A stretch of 64,000 nt of DNA. Origin: UBA6544 sp038131165. Its GTDB lineage: Bacteria > Pseudomonadota > Alphaproteobacteria > UBA8366. Of this stretch, positions 25,303 to 34,605 are shown in pieces. How positions within the stretch are numbered: the stretch's first letter is position 1; each line of letters starts with the position of its first letter. The DNA lies in NCBI GenBank assembly GCA_038131165.1, contig JAYPOZ010000013.1, positions 1 through 64,000 on the forward strand, given 5' to 3'. The notes below the pieces were generated by a model. It ran no database searches. It was not told the origin of the DNA and saw nothing but the letters and a program-made list of their open reading frames with translations. The position numbers and the translations under genes were made by a program.

Positions 25303-26844
25303 ATGGCACGCGCGACGGCAAATTTGGAGAAAACGCTGAACGATGCGATCGGACTGCATCAATCCGGCGACATGCGGGCGGCGTCGAAACTTTACCGGCG
25401 TATCCTGAAACGATTCCCGCAACACGCCGACGCCCTCCATCTCCTCGGTGTCGCGCAACACCAACTCGGCCATAACAGGGAAGCCGAAACGCTTATCCGG
25501 CGCGCCGTCTCCGTAAATCCGGATGCGCCGGCCTATCGTTACAACCTGACCAATGTCCTGCTCGCCGCCGGAAAACCGGACACGGCGTTGGCGATACTCG
25601 AAACACTTGTCGCGTCCGATAACGGGAACCCGGATTTCCAGTTTAACCTCGGTCTCGCCTATGCAGGTGTCGAGCGATACGCGGACGCGATAGCCGCTTT
25701 CGAACGCACAATGGAGGTCGAGCCTCTATACCCCGGGGTTCATCTTAATGCGGGCAATGCCTATTACCGAAACAACGACCTGGAACGGGCGATCGACCAT
25801 CTGCAGCAGGCCATTGCGATCGATTCCGAAAGCTATGAGGCTCATTTCAATCTGGGCGGGGCTTTGTGGCAACTCGGTCGGTTATCGGCGGCGGGGCCGC
25901 ACCTGCTGAAGGCGGCGCTGCTCAAGCACCGCCCCGGGCAGCAGAGCGTTCCTGCCGAGCGCCTTTCCAAGGCGAAACTGAAGCACGATATCGAACAGCT
26001 TGGCTATCTCGGCGACCTTGGGCTTCTGCCCGCAGACGGACCGGATATCCTGGCGTCCTTGCAGGATTCGCTCGCCGCTTTTCCCCAGCTGCCGGAGGGA
26101 GAGCGATATGCCAGATTGCCCCGCGGCACCGCCGCGCGTTTGGCACCCTACCTGAATAAGATTTTGTACCTTCATCCCGAAGAGCGAATGACGGGAGGGA
26201 CCTTGAATCCCGGGCTCGATGTCGAACAGATCGAACACGCCTATCTCGCTCGGACGCCCAGTATCGTGCATTTCGATGACTTTCTGCACGACGCGTGCCT
26301 GGCCCGGTTGCGGCAATTCTGCCTGACGTCGACGGTTTGGTTTCGGGATACCTATGCGGGCGGATATCTCGGTGCGTTCGTGGAGGACGGTTTTGTATGC
26401 CCGTTGCTGCTCCAGATCGCCGAGGATTTGCAAACTACGTTTCCGCGGATTTTCGGCCCGCACCGGCTCGATCGGATATGGGCCTTCAAGTACGACAGCG
26501 ACCTGAAGGGGATCGAGGTGCACGCGGACGAGGCGGCGGTGAATCTGAATTTCTGGATTACGCCCGATGCCGCCAATGCCAACCCGAATACGGGCGGACT
26601 GCTCTTGTGGGATCAGATGCCGCCGCTCGATTGGCGCTTCGATGACTACAATTCGGATGCGCGGGTCGCGGATGTGATGGACTTCCTTGCGGATGCGGAA
26701 GTGGTCCGCGTCCCCTACCGCTGCAACCGCGCCGTCGTATTCGATTCGGAGCTATTGCACAAAACGGATGACATCGACTTTCGAGCGGGATACGAGAATC
26801 GACGCATCAACATCACGATGTTGTTCGGCGAACGCCAACGCTGA
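25303..26844 (+). CDS. TPR protein with C-terminal 2OG-Fe(II) oxygenase-like domain
   Basis: There are 513 residues. Residues 10-205 contain five or so TPR units. Residues 310-513 resemble 2-oxoglutarate/iron dioxygenases: SIVHFDDFLHDACLARLR opens the domain, HxD lies in EVHADEAAVNLNFWITP (H407, D409), the distal histidine in SELLHKTDD (H486), and the probable 2OG-binding arginine in ENRRINITMLFG (R500). This suggests a hydroxylase with a TPR substrate-docking arm. It starts six bases after the carbamoyltransferase, so the two are surely cotranscribed and perhaps act on the same substrate. The domain call is good; the role is inferred. Confidence 0.85.
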   Translation: MARATANLEKTLNDAIGLHQSGDMRAASKLYRRILKRFPQHADALHLLGVAQHQLGHNREAETLIRRAVSVNPDAPAYRYNLTNVLLAAGKPDTALAILETLVASDNGNPDFQFNLGLAYAGVERYADAIAAFERTMEVEPLYPGVHLNAGNAYYRNNDLERAIDHLQQAIAIDSESYEAHFNLGGALWQLGRLSAAGPHLLKAALLKHRPGQQSVPAERLSKAKLKHDIEQLGYLGDLGLLPADGPDILASLQDSLAAFPQLPEGERYARLPRGTAARLAPYLNKILYLHPEERMTGGTLNPGLDVEQIEHAYLARTPSIVHFDDFLHDACLARLRQFCLTSTVWFRDTYAGGYLGAFVEDGFVCPLLLQIAEDLQTTFPRIFGPHRLDRIWAFKYDSDLKGIEVHADEAAVNLNFWITPDAANANPNTGGLLLWDQMPPLDWRFDDYNSDARVADVMDFLADAEVVRVPYRCNRAVVFDSELLHKTDDIDFRAGYENRRINITMLFGERQR

Positions 26845-26880
26845 AGCGGGCATAGCATCGGTTCGATCTAGGAGAAAATT

Positions 26881-28126
<1,246 letters not shown>

Positions 28127-28234
28127 CGGTCAACCCGCATGTTGATTACCAGCCCGCATTCGGTATCATCCCCACGTCCGCCGGGTCAAATGGCGCCTGG
28201 GGCGGACACGCGTCAGGACAGGGTGAGAGCGAGC

Positions 28235-28414
28235 ATGGAACCGCCGGAGACAATCGAAGTCGAGGATACGCGCACGAGCTGCGATGGGGGCAGCGGCGCG
28301 CTCGGCCATCCCAACGTCTATCTGAACCTCGGTGACGGCGGACAGGTCGATTGCCCGTATTGCGGCCGCCGCTTCGTCCTCAAGGAAGGCGCGGCACCCG
28401 CCCACCACCACTAG
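28235..28414 (+). CDS. zinc-finger protein, zf-CHCC (NDUFS6-like) family
   Basis: The 59-residue protein has the compact pattern SCDGGSGALGHPNVYLNL followed by VDCPYCGRRFVLK. The C-x(n)-H-x(n)-C-x2-C arrangement is that of bacterial zf-CHCC proteins, related to the mitochondrial complex I subunit NDUFS6. ATG 28235 lies near GGGTGAGAGCGAGC. The upstream open frame is discarded because it is not family-like. It is divergent from the hydrolase. Confidence 0.88.
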   Translation: MEPPETIEVEDTRTSCDGGSGALGHPNVYLNLGDGGQVDCPYCGRRFVLKEGAAPAHHH

Positions 28415-28430
28415 GTTTTCGAGGCACCGT

Positions 28431-28468
28431 CCCCCCTCCCCAATAAAGGGGGAGGGCTGGGGAGGGGG
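28431..28468 (+). repeat. C-rich/G-rich hairpin upstream of the DUF559 gene
   Basis: CCCTCCCC (28434-28441) pairs with GGGGAGGG (28449-28456) around a short AATAAAG loop. A second G-rich block runs to 28468. The plus strand thus has four close G runs (5, 3, 4 and 5 G) able to form a G-quadruplex. A related, longer hairpin lies on the other side of the gene. Confidence 0.6.
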
Positions 28469-28522
28469 TCTTCCAATAAATATCCCTCGGCCGCGCTTAG
28501 CCCTTGCTTTCAGAAGGGTGTG

Positions 28523-28855
28523 ATGGCCGACGCGTTCGCGCGGGCCCTGCGGCGCAACCCGACCGAGGCCGAAGCCAGGCTGTGGTCCCGGATCCGGCGG
28601 CGCCAGCTCGCCGGCTTCCGGTTCCGCCGGCAAGTGCCGATCGCCCGATACATCGCCGATTTCGCCTGCCATGAAGCGCGGCTCGTCGTCGAGCTCGACG
28701 GCGGCCAGCATGCCGCCTGCCGGGACGACGCGAGAGACGCCACGCTCGGGCGGCACGGATATCGCGTGATCCGGTTCTGGAACACCGACGTTCTGGCGAA
28801 CATCGATGGCGTGCTGGCGATCATTCGGAAAGAACTGTTGTCACCCCCACCCTAA
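28523..28855 (+). CDS. DUF559 endonuclease-like protein
   Basis: The 110-residue protein has the DUF559 pattern. It starts ARALRRNPTEAEARLWSRIR, then FRRQVPIARYIADFACHEAR, LVVELDGGQHA, and RHGYRVIRFWNTDVLANIDG. The D-x(n)-E-x-D/Q-H arrangement resembles very-short-patch-repair type nucleases (PD-(D/E)XK fold). ATG 28523 follows AGAAGGG. The stop codon lies inside the 18-bp downstream hairpin. Such genes are common, single and often next to G-rich repeats in Alphaproteobacteria. Activity is inferred. Confidence 0.9.
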   Translation: MADAFARALRRNPTEAEARLWSRIRRRQLAGFRFRRQVPIARYIADFACHEARLVVELDGGQHAACRDDARDATLGRHGYRVIRFWNTDVLANIDGVLAIIRKELLSPPP

Positions 28856-28890
28856 CCCTCCGCCACAAGGGGGGAGGGTTAGGGTGGGGG
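28844..28890 (+). repeat. perfect 18-bp inverted repeat with G-quadruplex motif
   Basis: CCCCCACCCTAACCCTCC (28844-28861) and GGAGGGTTAGGGTGGGGG (28873-28890) are exact reverse complements with an 11-base loop. The right arm with its flanking G residues holds four G runs separated by one to three bases. It includes the stop of the DUF559 gene and could also end transcription, although no T tract follows. Confidence 0.75.
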
Positions 28891-29187
28891 GCCTTTGTGC
28901 GTGGCGACACTTAATAGACAAATTGTCTCTATTGTGCTAACCTGTCCATCGTTCTTTGACACGGTGAAGCGATTCAAGAGCAGGCGACGGCACCGCGTCC
29001 GGCCGCTCCGGCGGTAAGCTATTACCGCATTCCGCGGGCGCATGGGCTTGTTCCTCGATTTTTGCTAATGCGCCGAAAGGGTCTTTCGGCGGGCACGCCT
29101 CGCCCGCGATGCAGTGCACCGCCGCTTGCCCATTCGCGGGCGATTGGGCATCTTGAGCGCTCGTTTTTTTGACGCAGGAATTCCGGC
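28856..29187 (+). other. 332-bp gap before polA: structured leader or small RNA candidate
   Basis: No convincing gene lies here. In order it contains the right arm of the G-rich repeat, a 13-bp palindrome AGACAA-A-TTGTCT (28916-28928), a boxA-like element GTTCTTTGACA (28951-28961), a perfect hairpin CGCCGAAAG-GGT-CTTTCGGCG (29071-29091), and a second inverted repeat CGCCCGCGA/TCGCGGGCG (29101-29142). GAGCGCTC then follows, with seven T at 29164-29170, just before the polA ribosome binding site. The T run after paired sequence could end a small RNA of about 200 bases, or attenuate polA. No known RNA family is recognised. Confidence 0.45.
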
Positions 29188-32091
29188 ATGGCCGAGACGG
29201 CGCCCCTCAAACATCTCTATCTGGTCGACGGCTCCGGCTTCATCTTCCGGGCCTTCCACGCGATCCGCCCGCTGACCCGCCCCGACGGCACGCCGGTCAA
29301 CGCGGTCTTCGGTTTCACCCGGATGCTGATGAAGCTGCTGCGCGATACCGATGCGGATCATATCGCCGTCATCTTCGACGCCGCGCGGCGCAATTTCCGC
29401 AACGACATCTATCCCGACTACAAGGGCCACCGCCCCGACGCGCCGGAGGAGCTGGTGCCGCAGTTCCCCCTGATCCGCGAGGCGAGCGAGGCCTTCAACC
29501 TGCACACCATCGAGATCGAGGGCTACGAGGCCGACGACATCATCGCGACCTATGCGAAACAGGCGAAGGCGGCGGGCGCCGACGTTACCATCGTCTCCTC
29601 GGACAAGGACCTGATGCAGCTGGTCGACGACAAGGTCGCGATGTTCGACGAGATGAAGAACCGCCGCATCGGCCCGGCCGAGGTGATCGAGCGCTTCGGC
29701 GTCGGGCCCGAGAAGGTCGTCGAGGTACAGGCGCTGTCCGGCGATTCGGTCGACAACGTGCCGGGGGTGCCGGGCATCGGGGTGAAGACGGCGGCGCTGC
29801 TGATCAACGAGTACGGTGATCTCGAAACCCTGCTGGCGCGCGCCGGCGAGATCAAACAGAACAAGCGCCGCGAGAACCTGCTGGAATTCGCGGACCAGGC
29901 GCGGATCTCGCTGCAGCTGGTGACCCTGAAGGACGACGTGCCGGTCGACCTGCCGGTCGACGAACTCGACGTGCCGCCGCACGATCTCGCCAAGCTGGTG
30001 CCCTGGCTGACGACCCAGGGGTTCGACGCCATTCTGGCGGAGCTGCGGAGCGCGCTCGACGCGGAAGAGCAAAACACCTTCGATGCGATCTTCCAGGCGG
30101 CGCTGGAGACCGTGCCGGCGGAAAAACGCCAGACCGCGCTGCGCAAGACCCTGGCGGCCATCGAGGCGAGCGGCCACATCTCCTTCGCCGGCGCGGCGGC
30201 GGGCGATCCGGCGGCCGCGCCGAGCGAGACCGTCTACGAGCTGGTGCGCGACGAATCCTCCCTGCAGGCCTGGGTCGAGCTGGCGCGCAAGGCCGGGACG
30301 GTCGCCGTCGACACGGAGACCACGTCGCTCGACGCGATGCAGGCGGAACTGGTCGGGATTTCGCTTTCGGTGCAGGCGGGCCAGGCCTGTTACATTCCGG
30401 TGGCCCACAAGGCGGCGGCCGGACAGGGCACTTTCGATCTCGGCGACGGCGGGGCCGCGGGCGAAGCGGCGCCGGAGCAAATTTCCCGCCAGCGGGCGCT
30501 CGATATCCTGGCGCCCCTGCTCGACGACCCCTCGGTACTCAAGGTCGGCCAGAACATCAAATACGACGCCCTGGTGCTCTCGCGCTATGGAGTCGACGTG
30601 ACGCCGGTCGACGACACCATGCTGATCTCCTTCGTCCTCGACGGCGGGCTGCACGGGCACGGCATGGACGTGCTGGCGGAGACCCATCTCGGCGTCTCGA
30701 CGGTGAAGTTCAAGGATGTGGTCGGCACCGGCAAGAAGCAGATCACCTTCGACTACGTGCCCTTGGAAGCGGCCCGCGATTACGCGGCCGAGGATGCGGA
30801 CATCACGCTGCGGCTGCACCAGACTCTGAAGCCCCGCCTGCTGCAGGAGAAAATGGTGACCGTCTACGAGACCATCGAGCGGCCGCTGATCCCGGTCGTG
30901 GCGGCAATGGAAAAGGAAGGCATCCGGGTCGATCCGGAGAAGCTGCGGGGCCTCAGCCGCGACTTCACGCAGAAGCTGGCGGGGCTCGAGGCGGAGGTCC
31001 ACGAGCTGGCGGGCGAGGCCTTCAACATCGGCTCGCCGAAACAGCTCGGCGAAATCCTGTTCGAGAAGATGAGCCTGCCCGGCGGCAAGAAGAACAAGAG
31101 CGGCGGCTACGGCACCGACGCCTCGGTGCTCGAGGACCTGGCGGCGAGCGGCCACGACCTGCCGGCCCGGGTGCTCGACTGGCGCCAGATCGCCAAGTTG
31201 AAGAGCACCTATTCCGACGCCCTGGTCGAGCAGATCAACCCCGCCACCGGGCGCATCCATACCTCCTACGCGATGGCGGGCGCGCAGACCGGGCGGCTCT
31301 CCTCGACCGACCCCAACCTGCAGAACATCCCGGCACGCACCGAGGAAGGCCGCAAGATCCGCAGCGCCTTCATCGCCCGCGACGGCTGGAAGCTGATCTC
31401 GCTCGACTACAGCCAGATCGAGTTGCGGGTGCTGGCCCACATGGCCGGGATCGACGCCCTGGTGCAGGCCTTCCGCGACGGCCACGACATCCACGCGATG
31501 ACCGCGAGCCAGGTCTTCGGCGTGCCGGTCGAGGGCATGGACCCGCTGGTCCGCCGCCAGGCGAAGGCGATCAATTTCGGCATCATCTACGGCATCAGCG
31601 CCTTCGGGCTGGCGCGCCAGCTCGGCATCGGCCGGGGCGAGGCGAAGGACTATATCGACGCCTATTTCGAGCGCTATCCCGGCATCCGTGACTACATGGA
31701 CAGCGAGGTCGAGAAATGCCGCAAGGCGGGCCTCGTCGAGACCCTGTTCGGGCGGCGCATTCACCTCGATTCGATCAACGCCAAGAACCCGGCCCAGCGC
31801 GGCTATGCCGAACGCCAGGCGATCAACGCGCCGATCCAGGGCTCGGCCGCCGACATCATCAAGCGCGCCATGATCCGGGTGCCGAAAGCCCTCGCCGATG
31901 CGAAGCTGGCGGCCCGCATGCTGCTCCAGGTGCATGACGAACTGCTCTTCGAAGCGCCCGAAGATCAGGTCGACAAGACGATCGAGGTGATCAAGGCGAC
32001 GATGGAGGGAGCAGCCCTCCCGGCGCTGCAGCTGAAGGTACCGCTGGTGGTGGACGCCGGCGTCGGCGACGACTGGGCCGCCGCGCATTGA
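29188..32091 (+). CDS. polA: DNA polymerase I
   Basis: The product has 967 residues with all three activities. The 5'-3' exonuclease covers about 1-300 (YLVDGSGFIFRAFHAI; GYEADDIIATYAKQA; IVSSDKDLMQLVDD). A 3'-5' exonuclease covers about 330-535, with the intact acidic motif VAVDTETTSLDAM, so proofreading is probably retained. The polymerase domain has ISLDYSQIELRVLAHMAG, RRQAKAINFGIIYGISAFGL and LLQVHDELLFEAP. ATG 29188 follows CAGGAA. Codons are very rich in G or C at third positions, more so than in most of the window. It is likely followed by a terminator. Confidence 0.97.
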   Translation: MAETAPLKHLYLVDGSGFIFRAFHAIRPLTRPDGTPVNAVFGFTRMLMKLLRDTDADHIAVIFDAARRNFRNDIYPDYKGHRPDAPEELVPQFPLIREASEAFNLHTIEIEGYEADDIIATYAKQAKAAGADVTIVSSDKDLMQLVDDKVAMFDEMKNRRIGPAEVIERFGVGPEKVVEVQALSGDSVDNVPGVPGIGVKTAALLINEYGDLETLLARAGEIKQNKRRENLLEFADQARISLQLVTLKDDVPVDLPVDELDVPPHDLAKLVPWLTTQGFDAILAELRSALDAEEQNTFDAIFQAALETVPAEKRQTALRKTLAAIEASGHISFAGAAAGDPAAAPSETVYELVRDESSLQAWVELARKAGTVAVDTETTSLDAMQAELVGISLSVQAGQACYIPVAHKAAAGQGTFDLGDGGAAGEAAPEQISRQRALDILAPLLDDPSVLKVGQNIKYDALVLSRYGVDVTPVDDTMLISFVLDGGLHGHGMDVLAETHLGVSTVKFKDVVGTGKKQITFDYVPLEAARDYAAEDADITLRLHQTLKPRLLQEKMVTVYETIERPLIPVVAAMEKEGIRVDPEKLRGLSRDFTQKLAGLEAEVHELAGEAFNIGSPKQLGEILFEKMSLPGGKKNKSGGYGTDASVLEDLAASGHDLPARVLDWRQIAKLKSTYSDALVEQINPATGRIHTSYAMAGAQTGRLSSTDPNLQNIPARTEEGRKIRSAFIARDGWKLISLDYSQIELRVLAHMAGIDALVQAFRDGHDIHAMTASQVFGVPVEGMDPLVRRQAKAINFGIIYGISAFGLARQLGIGRGEAKDYIDAYFERYPGIRDYMDSEVEKCRKAGLVETLFGRRIHLDSINAKNPAQRGYAERQAINAPIQGSAADIIKRAMIRVPKALADAKLAARMLLQVHDELLFEAPEDQVDKTIEVIKATMEGAALPALQLKVPLVVDAGVGDDWAAAH

Positions 32092-32142
32092 CGTTCCGCC
32101 GCAGTCTCTTGACCGGATCGGCGGCGGGCCGACCTTAATCCT

Positions 32143-32164
32143 GCGCCCGCGCCGGGCGCTGTTT
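32143..32164 (+). terminator. candidate terminator after polA
   Basis: GCGCCCG-CGC-CGGGCGC (32143-32159) is a perfect 7-bp stem with a three-base loop, followed by TGTTT. The T tract is short, so termination may be incomplete, and the Ldh gene begins 23 bases later. Confidence 0.45.
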
Positions 32165-32186
32165 CCTGGAAGGACGAGACCACGCG

Positions 32187-33263
32187 ATGTTGATCGATCA
32201 CGAAACCCTGCGCCGGGTCACGCGCGCCATACTCGAGGCCGGCGGCAGCACCGTCGATGAAGCCGAAATTGTTTGCGACCATCTCGTGGAGGCGCATCTG
32301 AAGGGCCATCCAAGCCACGGGGTCGGCATGATTCCGCGCTACTACGAGGCCCTGCACCGGGACGAGTTGCGGCCAAACAAAGAAATCTCGGTGGTGACCG
32401 ACAGCGGCCCCCTGCTGATTGTCGACGGTAACCGGGGCTACGGCCAGGCGGTCGCGCGCCAGGCGACGGAGATGGGCATCGCCAAGGCCAAGAAGGACGG
32501 TTTTGCGATCCTCGGCCTGCGTAATTCCTGCCATATCGGCCGGGTCGGCACCTATGGGGAGATGTGCGCGGAGGCGGGTTTTGCGTCGATCCATTTCGTC
32601 AACGTGATCGGCCGTACCGCCATCGTGGCGCCGTTCGGAGGGCGCGACTCGCGGCTCTCGACCAACCCGATGGTCTTCGCCATTCCGGCGACGGACGAGA
32701 ACCCGCCGTTCATCCTCGACATGGCGACCAGCCGGATCGCGATGGGCAAGGCGCGGGTTGCGATGATGCGGGAGGAGAAGCTCGATTTCGGCTACGTCAT
32801 CGACGCCGCGGGAGAGCCGTCGCAAGACCCGGGCGTAATGTGGGCTCAGCCACAAGGCTCGTTGATGCCGCTCGGCGATCACAAGGGCTACGGCCTCGCC
32901 ATGGTGTGCGAATTCTTTGCCGGCATGCTGACCGGGGGCGGCACGTTGCAGCCGGAAAACCAGACATCGGATACCACGACCAACAACATGTTCGCCGTCA
33001 TCATGGACCCCAAGCGCTTCGTCGAGGACAGCTATATGAAGCATGAGGTCGACGCGATGATCGCCTACGCGAAAGCCTCCCCGCCCTTCAATCCATCCAA
33101 ACCGGTCCTCGTGGCGGGCGAGCCCGAACGGATCAAGCGAGCGGCCATGCTCAAGGACGGCATCGATATCGAGGAGAATACCTGGGAGGCGTTGATGGCC
33201 GCCGCAGAATCGGTGGGACTGTCGCGTCAGAAGGTCGCCGAAATTCACGACGAGGGGAGATAA
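32187..33263 (+). CDS. Ldh-family (type 2 malate/L-lactate dehydrogenase) oxidoreductase
   Basis: The 358-residue protein belongs to the NAD(P)-dependent malate/lactate/ureidoglycolate dehydrogenase family, which is distinct from Rossmann-type enzymes. Marks are HLKGHPSHGVGMIPRY with the catalytic histidine, GYGQAVARQATEMGIAKAK, RNSCHIGRVGTYGEMCAEAG, and MPLGDHKGYGLAMVCEFFAG. The actual 2-hydroxyacid substrate is not clear from sequence. It is followed after four bases by a GST gene and then the hydratase genes, all on the same strand. Confidence 0.92.
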   Translation: MLIDHETLRRVTRAILEAGGSTVDEAEIVCDHLVEAHLKGHPSHGVGMIPRYYEALHRDELRPNKEISVVTDSGPLLIVDGNRGYGQAVARQATEMGIAKAKKDGFAILGLRNSCHIGRVGTYGEMCAEAGFASIHFVNVIGRTAIVAPFGGRDSRLSTNPMVFAIPATDENPPFILDMATSRIAMGKARVAMMREEKLDFGYVIDAAGEPSQDPGVMWAQPQGSLMPLGDHKGYGLAMVCEFFAGMLTGGGTLQPENQTSDTTTNNMFAVIMDPKRFVEDSYMKHEVDAMIAYAKASPPFNPSKPVLVAGEPERIKRAAMLKDGIDIEENTWEALMAAAESVGLSRQKVAEIHDEGR

Positions 33264-33267
33264 CGGG

Positions 33268-33888
33268 ATGTTGAAAATTCTGGGCCGGAAGAATTCGGTT
33301 AATGTCATCAAAGTGTTGTGGTGCGCCAGCGAATTGGGGCTCGAATACGACCGCGCCGATATCGGCGGCGCCTTCGGCGGCAACGACCAGCCGGAATATC
33401 TGGCCAAGAATCCGATGGGCCGGGTGCCGACGATCGAGGACGATGGGCTGATCCTGTGGGAATCGCAAACCATCGTCCGCTATCTCGCAGCCAAGCATGG
33501 AGTCGGCACGCTCTGGGCCGAAGACCCGGGCGAGCGCGCGTTGAGCGAGATTTGGATGGACTGGTACACCGGGCATCTGCATGCCCCGATGACCACGATC
33601 TTTTGGGGGTTGGTGCGAACCCCGGAGGCCGACCGCGACATGGGCGCGATCGCCAAGGCGGCGGTCGAAGCCGGAAAATTGTGGTCGGTGCTCGACCGGC
33701 ATCTGGAGGGCAAGGCCTTCGTCAACGGCGACCGGCTGACGGTCGGCGACATTCCGGCCGGGGCCGCGGCCTTCCGCTACTACAGCCTCGTCGAGGAGCG
33801 CCCGGCGATGCCGAACCTCGACCGCTGGTACGCGTCGCTCGGTGAGCGCCCGGCCTATAAGACGCACGCGATGAATCCGCTCAGCTGA
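33268..33888 (+). CDS. glutathione S-transferase family protein
   Basis: The 206-residue protein has a thioredoxin-like N-terminal domain (residues 1-78: KILGRKNSVNVIKVLWCASE, NPMGRVPTIEDDGLILWES with the cis-proline and the glutathione-binding ES). A helical C-terminal domain ends FVNGDRLTVGDIPAGAAAFR, the conserved GST N-capping box. The substrate is unknown. It starts four bases after the Ldh gene and is probably coexpressed. The hydratase genes begin 82 bases downstream. Confidence 0.92.
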   Translation: MLKILGRKNSVNVIKVLWCASELGLEYDRADIGGAFGGNDQPEYLAKNPMGRVPTIEDDGLILWESQTIVRYLAAKHGVGTLWAEDPGERALSEIWMDWYTGHLHAPMTTIFWGLVRTPEADRDMGAIAKAAVEAGKLWSVLDRHLEGKAFVNGDRLTVGDIPAGAAAFRYYSLVEERPAMPNLDRWYASLGERPAYKTHAMNPLS

Positions 33889-33970
33889 GGCAGCGAAATG
33901 CCGGACGCGGCTTGCTTCGCCGCCACCAAGGATTCCATACTGGCCCGAACGGATGCGTGAGGAGCACGAG

Positions 33971-34306
33971 ATGAGCGATTTCGCCAGACGGCACCACGAT
34001 ATGGGCGGGCTCGACGCCGGGCCGGTCCAGGCCAGCGAGCATGACTATGCTTTCTGGGAGAAGAAAATCGATGCCATTCGCCGGCTTCTGGCGGACGACA
34101 AACGCCGGATGTTCACCGTCGATGAGCTGCGTCGCGGCATCGAGGAGCTGGGAGCGAAGGCGTACGACGAAATGAGCTATTACGAGCGCTGGGCTGCGTC
34201 GACGTCGAATATCCTGATCGAGAAGGGCGTGATTTCGATCGACGAGCTCGGTCGCCGCATGGCCGAAGTCGAAGCTCGGCTGAAAGCCGAAGCGGAGACG
34301 ACGTGA
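33971..34306 (+). CDS. nitrile hydratase beta-subunit N-terminal homologue (split beta, ScnB-like)
   Basis: The 111-residue protein matches the N-terminal helical half of nitrile hydratase beta subunits: HHDMGGLDAGPV near the start, FWEKKIDAIRRLL, FTVDELRRGIEEL, and SYYERWAASTSNILIEKGVI. In ordinary nitrile hydratase this is fused to the SH3-like half encoded by the next gene; here they are separate, as in thiocyanate hydrolase. Homologous small proteins also act as nitrile hydratase activators, so that role remains possible. ATG 33971 follows GAGGAGCACGAG. Its stop overlaps the next start (TGATG). Confidence 0.85.
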   Translation: MSDFARRHHDMGGLDAGPVQASEHDYAFWEKKIDAIRRLLADDKRRMFTVDELRRGIEELGAKAYDEMSYYERWAASTSNILIEKGVISIDELGRRMAEVEARLKAEAETT

Positions 34307-34605
34307 TGGTCGGCCGTTTCAATGTCGGCGATACGGTATCCGTCCGCCGGGCTTTCCCGCCGGGGCACGTCCGCACGCCCTATTTCATCCGGGGCCGTCA
34401 AGGCGTCGTCAAGGAGGTGGTCGGCGACTTCGCCAATCCCGAAGAGCTGGCCTATGGCCGGGATGGGCTGCCGGCACAGACCTTGTATCGCATCCAGTTC
34501 CGCCAGGCCGACGTCTGGCCCGATTACGACGGCGCCGAGGTCGATACCGCCATGGTTGATTTGTACGACAACTGGCTGGAGCCAGTAGCAGGAGATAGCC
34601 GATGA
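34306..34605 (+). CDS. nitrile hydratase beta-subunit C-terminal (SH3-like) homologue (ScnA-like)
   Basis: The 99-residue protein covers the C-terminal barrel of nitrile hydratase beta: FNVGDTVSVRRAFPPGHVRT, PYFIRGRQGVVKEVVG, LYRIQFRQADVWPDYDGAEV and VDLYDNWLEPV. The ATG at 34306 overlaps the previous stop by one base. A GTG three bases earlier is also open. The stop overlaps the alpha gene's ATG (ATGA at 34602-34605), so all three hydratase genes are translationally coupled. Confidence 0.87.
   Translation: MVGRFNVGDTVSVRRAFPPGHVRTPYFIRGRQGVVKEVVGDFANPEELAYGRDGLPAQTLYRIQFRQADVWPDYDGAEVDTAMVDLYDNWLEPVAGDSR

Noticed and set aside
28856..29170. 6S RNA, or remnant of an rRNA operon, before polA
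   Set aside because: There is a boxA-like element but no 16S sequence, and the long imperfect hairpin with a central bubble of 6S RNA is not apparent.
29065..32088. 1007-codon open frame on the minus strand opposite polA
   Set aside because: It is the antisense shadow of a very GC-rich gene. polA has all family motifs on the plus strand, while the antisense product is Arg/Asp/His/Leu-rich without any domain.
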